Of a stretch of DNA of 27,664 nt, positions 19,663-27,664 are shown piece by piece. Source of the DNA: Entrophospora sp. SA101 (Eukaryota; Glomeromycota; Glomeromycetes; Entrophosporales; Entrophosporaceae); the NCBI GenBank assembly GCA_958430865.1, contig CAUDNR010001113.1, positions 191,795 through 219,458 on the forward strand, in the 5' to 3' direction. Under the pieces are notes generated by a model. It was not told where the DNA came from. It was given only the letters and a program-made list of their open reading frames with translations, and searched no databases. Each line of letters starts with the position of its first letter. The first letter of the stretch is position 1. Both the position numbers and the translations under genes were made by a program.

Positions 19663-20379
19663 GCTCATACGTGGTTTTCCTGGTTCAACACGTAACGTGC
19701 CTTGTGTTACATTTTTAATCTTAAAGATGTTATAATGAAAGTAAAATAAAAAATTTAATAACAATAATTATTATTAAAAACATCATTCTCTAAAATATTA
19801 TAACAACAAAAAAATCATAAATAAATAAATCATCATCATCATAATTACCGTTGAATTTAATAACATGGCTTTTTGTAATGCTTCTGAAGTCTTAAGATCG
19901 ACATGTGCGAATTGTTTACCTTGCGTGTGTCTAACATCAACAATCTATACGTGAGATATTGTTGTTATTATTATAATAATAAGGAATTTGAAATATTGGA
20001 TATAAGTTATTAGATTGTTTAGATTGTTTTATATATGAAATTTGACATTTTTGTATCAAAATTACAACAACAAAAAATGTTTTATTAAACATACATCATC
20101 GGTATCAAATAAACCACGAAGTTCCTCCATTGTCGTTGATCCTGTCCAAGATATGAAGACAGTATACTGATCATTATTGTTATTGTTGTTATGGTTGTTA
20201 TTGTTATAGTTATTATTATTCTGTTTAATAAATGTATATTATGCATTAATAATGATATAAACTATGATTATGATTATTATTGTTATTATAATAAATACCT
20301 TTTGACGAGTATGGAAATTATTATTATTGACGTTATAATTAATTTGCCTGATACTAGGATTATTATTAAGGTTGTTAAG

Positions 20380-20410
<31 letters not shown>

Positions 20411-20672
20411 CTGTTGTTGTTGTTGTTGCTGTTGTTGCTGTTGTTGTTATTATTATTATTATTATTATATCTCTTTTGTGGACTATTATACTTGGCTGTA
20501 TTAATCGTATTGTTAGTGTTAGTATTATTTGGATTTGTAATATATTGTAATGGTTGTTGATGATGATGGTACATGGGAAGAGAAGGAATAATCATATTAG
20601 GCACAACAGGCATAATAGGTTGATTCGGAGTGGTGTTATTAAAATTATGTTCAAACGGTTTAACTGTCGGAT

Positions 20673-20707
<35 letters not shown>

Positions 20708-21817
20708 GGAATGATGATATCATGATCTATGCCAAGTCTATTTTCGTTTGTAGTAGACGACTAAAGTATATAAACATATATATGTGAATGAATATATCAT
20801 ATAAATAAATATAAATATGAATATAATATTAAATATATACATAAAAAATACTTACATTAAGTGTTGAGGTTTCGTTTGTAATAATATTACTTATATTACT
20901 TTCAATTTCGAATGGTATATGATGGGGCTGATATAAAGTAGTATTATTACTAGATATTGATGAATTGGTTCCGGTGCTCTCATCTAAATTATCGAAAAGA
21001 GCATATGATTAATTGATTGATAGATTGGCTAGTAATTTCACCTTTCCTTTATAATAAATAAAAATTCACCTTCTGATGATGACGAAATATTATTATTGTT
21101 TGAATTGGATGTGGAAGCAGCACTTGAAGACCAATTATATGAATGCGTATTATTCTAAAAAAAATTATAAAAAAGAAAAACGATTAGATAATTAATTAAT
21201 TATTCGTCGCAACGCACCAAACATCTTTATCTCAAATTATTATGTTGTCTCACCTCTTCTAAGAAGTGTTCATCGACACTTTTTAATATTGCTTCAACTA
21301 ATCTTAGTTTATTATCATCTAGATTATCCAATGTCTTGTTATCACTGTTGTTACACTAGATGAGTTTTTTAATTTGAATTATTATAACGTAAAAATTCCG
21401 TGATGCTACCAATAAATAATATGATTTAAAAATTTACCAGTAATCTAGTGTTTTCTTTATTTAATTTATCAATTTGTTCTTTTAAACTTTTGTTTTCTTC
21501 GTTCAATCTTTTGATTTCTTCATCTTTGGACTATTAATGAATTAATTAATTAATGTGATGATTTTTATTGATATAACAACATATAATACATATATATATT
21601 AGTTACCGCTAAATCTCTATCATAATTTGTAGTAATTGCTTTACCACGCTCTACGAAATGTGCAAAGAGGTCAAAAGTATCAGCTGCTCCTATCGTCTGT
21701 TATGGATAAGTAAATAAAATATATGTATGAGCATATATATAATAAAAAGAAATATAAAAAGATTTAAAAATGTGTATCGCGCACCATTTTACTTTGAGGA
21801 TCAATGAATCCGCTCAT
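18875..21817 (-). CDS. RRM-domain protein with large Asn/Gln/Thr/Pro-rich disordered regions, 11 exons
   Basis: Predicted RNA-binding protein of about 655 residues. Exons (minus): 21817-21785, 21696-21607, 21530-21438, 21355-21254, 21154-21070, 20983-20856, 20760-20299, 20220-20095, 19944-19849, 19719-19416, 19323-18875. All introns are GT-AG with consistent phases. Residues 12-75 hold a conserved-looking N-terminus (AADTFDLFAHFVERG) and a coiled coil (EEIKRLNEENKSLKEQI). A single RRM at about 349-422 shows beta1 YTVFISW, helix TMEELRGLFD, beta2 IVDVRHT, beta3 KQFAHVDL, helix 2 TSEALQKAML and beta4 GTLRVEPGKPR. Everything else is low complexity: poly-Thr, His/Gln, long poly-Asn, HINN repeats, poly-Pro followed by poly-Gln. 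Such prion-like tracts favour condensates. I do not recognise a specific orthologue. Confidence 0.82.
19255..19313. repeat. Poly-Pro/poly-Gln codon repeat in the RRM gene
   Basis: On the plus strand GTTGTTGTTGCTGCTGCTGTTG... runs into seven or more GGT units. On the coding strand this is seven Pro codons followed by eight Gln codons at the start of the last exon. Confidence 0.75.
19432..19495. repeat. 12-bp tandem repeat encoding INNH units
   Basis: Units of GATTGTTAATAT alternate with GATTGTTGATAT about five times. On the coding strand this gives repeated His-Ile-Asn-Asn near the end of exon 10. The alternating variant suggests duplication of a 24-bp pair. Confidence 0.75.
19597..19662. repeat. 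Pure (GTT)22 microsatellite encoding poly-Asn
   Basis: Twenty-two uninterrupted GTT units (AAC Asn codons on the coding strand) follow MSN after the RRM. They adjoin a few ATT units, so the full Asn tract is longer. The purity points to recent slippage. Confidence 0.85.
20384..20468. repeat. GTT/GCT/ATT triplet repeat encoding Asn/Ser tract
   Basis: A run of about 28 triplets, mostly GTT with scattered GCT and a block of ATT. On the coding strand this is Asn with occasional Ser in exon 7 of the RRM gene. Confidence 0.75.
20672..20708. repeat. (GTT)n encoding poly-Thr
   Basis: About twelve GTT units. In the exon 7 frame the complement reads ACA repeated, giving a poly-Thr stretch after IIIP. 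The same DNA triplet thus makes Asn at 19597-19662 and Thr here, depending on frame. Confidence 0.75.
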
Positions 21818-24258
21818 TTTATTTTTTTAATAAATTTATAAATGTTGGAGTGTATTTATTTATTGAGTAGAGGAAAATTAAAAAAAAACAAAATAAAAAA
21901 GTTGGAAAATATTTTATTATATTTTTTTTTTAGAATGAAATTTGTTTTTTTTTTCAAGAGAAATCCTGGCTATATTTATATTATTTATTTCATAAAATTG
22001 TAAATTATTGGTTAATAATATATTAAAAAATTTTCCTATTATATAAACCTAAAATCAATTAATACACATTAGAACGTATTGAATATATTAAAAATGTTGG
22101 CATATTTATTTATTATTTATTTACTACGTCGTTTATTATTATTATTATTATTATTCCGTATTTTGGTTTGGTTAATCACTTAATTATATACATTTTAAAG
22201 AGTCAATAAGAGAGTTAAAATCAGAAAGTTAAAATTAATTGACAAGATCAATTCAATAGCTTTATATCAATCGTAAATTCATTAATGGTTAGTTTAATGG
22301 TTTATAAAAAACTTGATGATCATCATCTATTTAAGATATTAATTAAATATAGCATTCATTCAATTTAGTCAATTAAATAGAAGATTTTTGGTATCACAGT
22401 TATTTTATTTGTAATGGTGTAAAAATAGTAAACAATAAATTCCTATTTATTTTACTATTTTAAAAAAAAATTTTTTTTTTATAACAAGTTTTTTAAGGTA
22501 GTTTAGGATTAATAATATCATGCAATTATAAACAAAAACTATTTATGATTTTGTTTTTTGTTTTTTTTTCTAATAGAAAGAACCAGAAAAAGATGAATAG
22601 AGTGAATAAATCATTTTTAAAAACAATACCAATCGCTCATTAATCATAATAACGATATTATTATTATCATTATTATGATAATGATTGTAATCGTAATAAG
22701 TCGTAATCGTAATCGATAATTAATCATTTTCTCAATGTAGCTAACAGCAATTTGAAAAACCCGCGTTTGCAAATCTCACATCTCATTTAATGTAAGGTGA
22801 ATCAATAATCGTGCAACTATATTTTTCTTTTTCCATGCAGATAAATAAACAAACTTCTTTTCTCAAGATAAAAATCAATTACAAGTCTTTAAACATTCAT
22901 TCATATTCAATTTACACTTATTCTACATATTTATATTACTGCACGTATAAATATCACATGTTTACATTTGTTTATGTCACATAATCGTCGCCCAATCAGC
23001 AATTTTCCTGATTAACCTGTTATAATATTTAAATATATTCAATTACTAATATATTTTCTTCTCACATTCATCCATTCATTCACATTCACATACATACATA
23101 CATACATATATACACACACATACATATAAAAGTAACTGATTGACAGAGAAAGAAAGAGATGCGAGAGAGGAATGGATGAATACGTGTGAGAATGAATGTG
23201 AATGATTTATTTGATATTTGATACTTTTGATAAAAAAAAATGATGGATTTACAAAGCGCAGGTAAAAAAAAAAAATTAATCTCATGATACGTGTAAGCAG
23301 AGAAAACCATATAACTTATTGGTTAGCTTTTAGATAGATAATTTCAAAATTTTAACACAAATAAAAATTTTCCATTTTCTCACTTTTATATCACCGAATT
23401 CTCACGATCACTATCATTAATAAATTAAAATGTCAAAAATTTTGTAATATTTACATCACACATGACCAGGACTCCGAAAACCAATAGATATAAAAAACAT
23501 AAGGTTATGTCTTTTACTATAAAAATAGACGAGCAGCGGTAATAATCTATCTATTATTATAATTACTATTACTATATTATATTTTTCGGAATGCGATTGT
23601 AACAAAAACGTTTCAATGAATCTACGTTACACGCAGTATTGGCATAAGACATTACTCTATATCTTTTTTGGTATGTGATTGGCTGCGTCAAAGTATACTA
23701 TACTGTTTTTGGTAATCTGAACCATCAACTCTGTTACACGTGTATATAGGATGATCGGTACCATATTTAGAATAATTCACGTGATTTATCCATTTGCGGC
23801 TTATTTTGAATATGCATATTCACTCTTCGTATGCATATGTATTTATTTGTTTATTCAATTTATAGTCTTTTTCAATTGATTATATCAATGACATATAGAT
23901 ATTCTCATTAAAAACAATTATTAATCTATTAAATTATAAAAGTATTATTTTAAATTATGATTCAATTTCACACACAACAATCCTAAAAAAAAATGCGGGT
24001 TCAAATATTTTCATTTGTATTTTATTTGCCTTGGGACATATTTCTAAATAGATGAGGGATATATTTAATTCACATCTTTAATTTGTAATCTTTCCTTTTT
24101 CTATTTAAATTATTGAATTTTTTTAGTTCAATAGATTTATTTCACAAATGGGTAAAATTTGGCTTTTTTGGATAAAGTGACAGATAAAAAATTCACAATT
24201 TTTATAATTGCCCGAGGTACATATACACGGATTTGATGTTTTGAGTCATAAAAAGTCT
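21818..24258. other. Large intergenic region with microsatellites, no gene seen
   Basis: This is the 5' flank of the RRM gene and the 3' flank of the Dad4 gene. It contains poly-A and poly-T runs, an AT triplet palindrome around 22650-22690, and repeated GTAATC near 22686-22715. A mixed CATT/CATACA/CACATA microsatellite lies at about 23060-23130. The longer minus-strand frames here are translations of that microsatellite. CCAAT-like motifs occur near 22990. No tRNA could be folded by eye. Confidence 0.45.
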
Positions 24259-24709
24259 CTAAAATTTATTATGCTTTGTGATATTTATTGGTTTGTATTT
24301 TTTTAAATCCTGTTCTTGCACTTTCTGCATGCTTTCAAGATTAAAAGCAACGTTCCTACTATAATTCATCCAGAATTGCGATAAATGTACCAATTCATTA
24401 TTATTTCATTAATTCGCTAAACATGAAAATATTAATCATCATCATCATTATTGTTTAATAATAATAAAAAAAAACCTGGGTACGATCATTAACATCTTCT
24501 AAAGCATCATTAAGCTTTATCTATGAGAATAAAAATAAGATTGTAAATTCTTGTGTGATCAAATCAAATAAGATTTTGTGAAATTTATAAAAATGAAAAC
24601 TTACAATGTTTAAAACAATTCTGTGTAGTAAAGTTCGTTGTTGTTCTTCATGAGGATTTTCCATACTTTCCATAATATAATCATTATTGCTATTATTACT
24701 ATTTGCCAT
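24259..24709 (-). CDS. DAD4: DASH/Dam1 complex subunit Dad4-like, 3 exons, apparent frameshift in exon 3
   Basis: Dad4 is a small subunit of the Dam1/DASH ring that couples fungal kinetochores to spindle microtubules. Exons (minus): 24709-24605, 24520-24476, 24416-24259, with GT-AG introns. The diagnostic MENPHEEQQRTLLHRIVLNI occurs after a 15-residue Asn/Ser leader, so a shorter start at Met16 is likely. Exon 2 gives KLNDALEDVNDRTQ. Exon 3 starts RINE and then, one base out of frame, gives NELVHLSQFWMNYSRNVAF and LESMQKVQEQ, which are good Dad4 C-terminal matches, ending with TAG at 24261-24259. In the literal frame the protein stops early near 24366. One A appears to be missing around 24400. 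This is either an assembly error, a strain mutation or an unusual splice. The family call is firm. Confidence 0.75.
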
Positions 24710-25255
24710 ATATAGGTAAAAAATTTTAAAAGAATAAAGTTTGTTGTTTATTGTTTTGTAACACGCTAGTTTTTAATATAGATATGAACATGGAATTTTG
24801 ATTGGTAGAATTTAAAATTAATGTGATTGGCTAAATTGAGAATCATATATATTTATATTGATTTATTAAAAATGAAAATATAATCTTTGATAGAATTTAT
24901 TGTCATCTAAAGTTAAAAATCTTCTCTTGTTTTAGCTTGTTCTCTAAATACAACTAACATAATAATAATGTTTGATACTGCAGTACTTACAGGTTTTTGT
25001 ATAGTGCATGCCACAATAACCCATCAAATAACAATTGACCAATTTTAAAACCTAAAAAAGAAAATATCGTGTGCTTATCAAAAAATTATTGAGATGATAT
25101 TTGATAGCTTTTGACTAGTCCTACAATCTATCATTGAGACAATTAAAAAATAATAATTGGTTCAGGAGTTATAAGCTTTTGAAAATCATGTAATTTTTAT
25201 ATGTTATATGGGACTAAGGTTGCGGGAGAAACTCCTCCAGAAATCAATCGACAGA
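24710..25255. other. Dad4 upstream region and unassigned AT-rich sequence
   Basis: Two ATTGG motifs (inverse CCAAT boxes) lie at about 24800 and 24825 within 120 bp of the Dad4 start and could be promoter elements. The remainder to 25255 has no ORF or clear repeat. The right part may belong to the mobile DNA that follows. Confidence 0.4.
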
Positions 25256-25386
25256 GTTTCAGCAGGTTACACATTAATTGTTTATTAGAGTTTCGGCAGA
25301 GTTTCGCATTTGGGGTTTTTGCCAATCATCATAGTTTCGACAGGTTACACATTAATTGTTCATTAGAGTTTCAACAGAGTTTCAAC
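25256..25386. repeat. Two-unit tandem repeat, about 75-bp period
   Basis: AGTTTCAGCAGGTTACACAT and its roughly 54-bp block at 25256-25309 recurs at 25331-25385 starting AGTTTCGACAGGTTACACAT. AGAGTTTC(G/A)(G/A)CAGAGTTTC occurs near each unit end. A spacer of about 20 bp separates the units. No coding role is likely. Confidence 0.7.
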
Positions 25387-25413
25387 AGTCATTAAGAGGC
25401 TTTGCCCACAACC

Positions 25414-25617
25414 TTATATGGGACATACTGCAACAAAACCAGACAATGTGAACATTGGTATTACCAAGAATTTCAGGGATCAAAATTAGTAATGTGATTA
25501 TTATTATTATTAAAATCTCCTATTTGTTATCTTTGTTTTTTCCTTAATATTAAGTGATATATAGAATTACTTCTATATAAAAATAGTTAATATGAAGTTA
25601 TTTACATTAGGTCTACC
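25414..25617. repeat. Upstream module of MEPKNY element copy 3
   Basis: It begins TATATGGGACATACTGCAAC and continues through GTGAACATTGGTATTACC to the ORF start. It is the inverse of the modules at 16721-16917 and (split) at 1365-279. The second module seen in copies 1 and 2 is absent here. Confidence 0.65.
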
Positions 25618-25778
25618 ATGGAACCCAAGAATTATAGTGCTATCAGAAGTATTTTGAAGAAAGAACAAGGTGAAAAAATTGCTTCTTATATTTTCAAAAC
25701 AAATGATACTCAACACTTGAAACTTATCTAAGGAAGGAAAGGATTACCTATGAAATTTATCAAGAAGAAAAATCATAA
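25618..25778 (+). pseudogene. MEPKNY-type element ORF, copy 3 (decayed)
   Basis: It starts MEPKNYSAIRSILKKEQGEK, then KIASYIFK. A one-base shift near 25710 moves the continuation (LETYLRKERITYE) to another frame, ending EIYQEEKS with TAA at 25776-25778. It pairs with a convergent coiled-coil ORF ending 104 bp downstream. This is the same arrangement as at the left window edge. Function unknown. Confidence 0.55.
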
Positions 25779-25881
25779 CCAGTAAAAGAACATTAACACA
25801 ACACTACAAAGAACCCAGAAAGAAGAGAAAATCAGTAGATAAATAATTTGATATCTAGCTTAGAACAATATAATGAGTATA

Positions 25882-26250
25882 TTATCTTTTAAAGATTTGG
25901 TAAAAAAGAATTAGTGTGGGTGGTTTGACTTGCTTAGGTTTTACTTCAATTATTTGTTCTTGTTTCTTTTTTAAATGGATTTTCTCACTTATCCTTTTTG
26001 TAAACTGTAGTAGTTTATTCTTTTTCCTTGGTAATACTGGCAAAGGCTTATTGACTAAATATAATTCTTGTTTTAATTGCTGACTTTCTTGGGCTTGTTG
26101 GTTGATTTCTTGCTGAATTGCTTGCAATTCATTTTCCTTCCCTTGTAAGGTCAAGAGAATAACTTGTATTTCCTGATTCTTGACTTTCTCTAACTTCTCG
26201 AAGTTTTCAGCTAATTGTCTTTTAATTCATTTTTGGGCTACTTCTAAGGC
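25882..26250 (-). pseudogene. Coiled-coil ORF convergent with MEPKNY copy 3
   Basis: An open minus-strand frame from about 26226 (TTG/ATG-poor start) to TAA at 25884-25882. It is rich in Gln/Glu/Lys: QAIQQEINQQAQESQQLKQE, then PLPVLPRKKNKLLQFTKRI and QIIEVKPKQ. The first half is a strong coiled coil. Upstream the same frame is interrupted by TGA at 26229-26227 after EVAQK. The tail resembles the partial ORF at 2-61. I recall similar PLP-LPRKKNKLLQF proteins from Rhizophagus, but no function. Confidence 0.45.
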
Positions 26251-26257
26251 TTCAATG

Positions 26258-27120
26258 CAGGGCTGGAAATAGGGTCTGAAAAAAAAAAATGGAAATTTCT
26301 CCTGAATGTTAAATTTTCCGGAAGAAAAATTTAAAAAAAGGAAAATTTTTTGGGTGCTATAATTTTTTCAAATTCAAGAATTTTTTTATTTTATTCTTCT
26401 GTTTTATTTACTAAGAACATCACTAAAACACAACTAAATAAATCAGTACCTTCTAAACCAACCATCATTAATAATTGCAATATACCATTTTCCATTGCAT
26501 TACATTTGATAATATGCTGTTTGCTAAAACCTCTTTCACAATCTACACTAGAAAATGGAATTGAGTGCATGATTTCCACAAGTTTTAAGATATAAATAAA
26601 ACTTGGAAGTTTAGAAATTAGAATATTTTCTTTTGTCATCCAGTAAATATTAATTATATGTTTGTTACCATTATTAATGGCTTTTTGGAAGAATCTTACA
26701 TGGTTATTCTTGCCTTTTCTAGAAGTAAAGTATCTTTATGTTGGTTGAAGGTGCATGAGTTGCTAGAGTGGTATATTTTGAAACATTCTTTGATCCTAAA
26801 TAATAACAATATAATATTAGTAAATTAATAATTGTAAAATGCAAAGTTAATTATATTTATTTGTCACTTTTCCTGCAAATTGATTTTTTCCCCATGTACT
26901 TTACAAATTGTGCAAAACATTCTCTTCATTGCTGCATCATATTTTAACCATTTATATATGTTAGCCATTCATGCTGAAAACTTCTTCCTGATTTTTAAAA
27001 TGCATTTTTTTATTTGACATTTTAATAGGTTTACACTTAATTCACTATTTTTCTTTTTTTTTTTGATTTTTTGAAGCATCATCATCATCTGAACCTTAAA
27101 TTGCCAAATCACCTGAACCT
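26258..27120 (-). mobile_element. Internally deleted hAT element (KIAA1586/ZNF862-like)
   Basis: A hAT-like terminus, CAGGGCTGGAAATAGGGTCT, lies at 26258. On the minus strand, about 27000-26860 encodes an N-terminal zinc-finger region (MANIYKWLKYDAAMKRMFCT followed by ICK). 26639-26391 encodes the C-terminal hAT dimerisation domain (MHSIPFSSVDCERGFSKQHI). The catalytic RNase-H-like middle is missing, so this is a deletion derivative. The N-terminal part has a TGA at 26971-26969 and a frameshift in an A-run near 26893. The opposite terminus and the 8-bp duplication could not be fixed; TCCAGCAACTG near 27480 is a weak candidate. Confidence 0.65.
26391..26639 (-). pseudogene. hAT transposase C-terminal dimerisation domain
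   Basis: An 82-codon frame includes LVEIMHSIPFSSVDCERGFS followed by KQHIIKCNAMENG and a LLMMVGLEG block. It fits the hATC consensus (Pro, two Ser, Glu-Arg-x-Phe-Ser, then a helix). It is cut off from its catalytic domain and has no plausible promoter. It is not expected to act alone. Confidence 0.75.
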
Positions 27121-27384
27121 TCTATATCTGATTCATCAATATTTGTTTCCTCTATAAGTGCTTCATCCCAAATTTCAGTAGTCAAATTATCTAATTCTTT
27201 TGTTCTATACTATTTATTTTTCTTGAATAAGGGAAAACAAATATACATAAATTCATATTTAAAGCATATATATTTTTAAATTTAATAATTTAATAGCAGT
27301 GAAATAAGATTTAAACTGAGTCAATACTTTTCTTCTAAAAATTCGAAAGATGCAAATTATGGTTCTTTTCTAAAATATTGTATG

Positions 27385-27404
27385 TACTGTATATATATAC
27401 AGTA
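27385..27404. repeat. 20-bp perfect palindrome
   Basis: TACTGTATATATATACAGTA is self-complementary over its full length. It may be a subterminal element or chance in AT-rich DNA. Confidence 0.5.
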
Positions 27405-27500
27405 TATTTAGTATAAAATTTTTTTTATATGGATGAAAAAATTTGCACAAAAAAAAAATAAAAATAAAAAAGAAAAATATCCAGCAACTGTACATGATAT

Positions 27501-27589
27501 GGTAATTAGCTAATTACCGTAAATACGTAATTCGTAATTAACGTAATTAATTACCACTTTCACTCTTTAAAAACGTAATTACGTAATTA
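27501..27589. repeat. Palindromic TAATTACGTAATTA-rich tract
   Basis: It starts with an 18-bp perfect palindrome, GGTAATTAGCTAATTACC (27501-27518), then repeats TACGTAATTA/GTAATTAATTAC motifs in both orientations up to the 19-bp array. Dense short inverted motifs of this kind are typical of hAT-like subterminal regions. Confidence 0.6.
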
Positions 27590-27664
27590 ATTACGGGTGA
27601 CGAAACTAATTACGGGTGACGAAACTAATTACGGGTGACGAAATCAATTACGGGTGACGAAATA
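27590..27664. repeat. 19-bp tandem array running off the window
   Basis: Units of ATTACGGGTGACGAAACTA are at 27590-27608, 27609-27627, 27628-27646 (CTA becomes TCA) and a partial at 27647-27664. The array continues past the right edge. It shares ATTAC with the preceding palindromic tract, suggesting it grew from it. Confidence 0.9.

Noticed and set aside
19040..20787. Several plus-strand poly-Leu, poly-Val and poly-Cys frames
   Set aside because: These are antisense readings of Asn, Gln and Thr codon repeats in the RRM gene, which has a consistent splice model.
23076..23310. Two overlapping minus-strand frames rich in Cys/Val/Met
   Set aside because: They translate the CATACA/CACATA microsatellite and nearby AT-rich DNA. 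There is no splice structure or family.
23996..24006. GGTTCAAAT resembling a tRNA B box
   Set aside because: No A box at suitable distance and no cloverleaf could be formed.
27590..27664. CRISPR array
   Set aside because: The 19-bp units are directly adjacent with no spacers, and the genome is eukaryotic.

Overview
The window looks like nuclear DNA of a filamentous fungus, most likely an arbuscular mycorrhizal (Glomeromycotina, Rhizophagus-like) genome. It is very AT-rich. Its genes carry many short GT-AG introns, and a Dad4-type DASH/Dam1 subunit (a fungal kinetochore protein) is present. The mobile-element remnants resemble those I associate with Rhizophagus. The species is inferred, not proven.

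Layout. (a) 1-1990 is a nest of mobile DNA. It holds the tail of a coiled-coil ORF, a decayed MEPKNY-type element copy, an internally deleted pogo/Tigger-like element (368-1276) inserted in that copy, and a 140-bp foldback MITE with perfect 56-bp arms (1691-1830). (b) 2432-11903 is a compact block of conserved genes. Methylmalonate-semialdehyde dehydrogenase (minus, 9 exons) sits head-to-head, across about 120 bp, with an ARMC8/Gid5 armadillo protein (plus, 15 exons). The latter converges on a gamma-tubulin complex component of GCP5 type (minus, 10 exons). All three rebuild into uninterrupted, near full-length proteins. (c) 11968-18500 is a second mobile nest. It holds a decayed DDE transposase of the DUF7869-like kind (minus), a broken Crinkler/CR-type gene with a coiled coil and a PD-(D/E)XK-like nuclease region (minus), a second MEPKNY copy (minus), another transposase fragment (plus) and unrecognised coding debris. 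(d) 18875-21817 is an RRM protein with very large Asn/Gln/Thr/Pro homopolymers (minus, 11 exons). (e) 24259-24709 is a Dad4 homologue (minus, 3 exons) with one apparent single-base frameshift. (f) 25256-27664 is a third mobile nest: tandem repeats, a third MEPKNY copy with its convergent coiled-coil ORF, an internally deleted hAT element, and a 19-bp tandem array that runs off the window end.

The host genes do not form one pathway. They cover valine/thymine catabolism (mitochondrion), GID/CTLH ubiquitin ligase, microtubule nucleation, kinetochore coupling and RNA binding. The most notable patterns lie in the mobile DNA: a three-copy element with a repeated convergent gene layout, several TGA stops that fall where Trp is expected, and a decayed nuclease-effector gene between element copies. 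Splice sites and reading frames were worked out by eye, and family names come from recognised motifs, not database searches.
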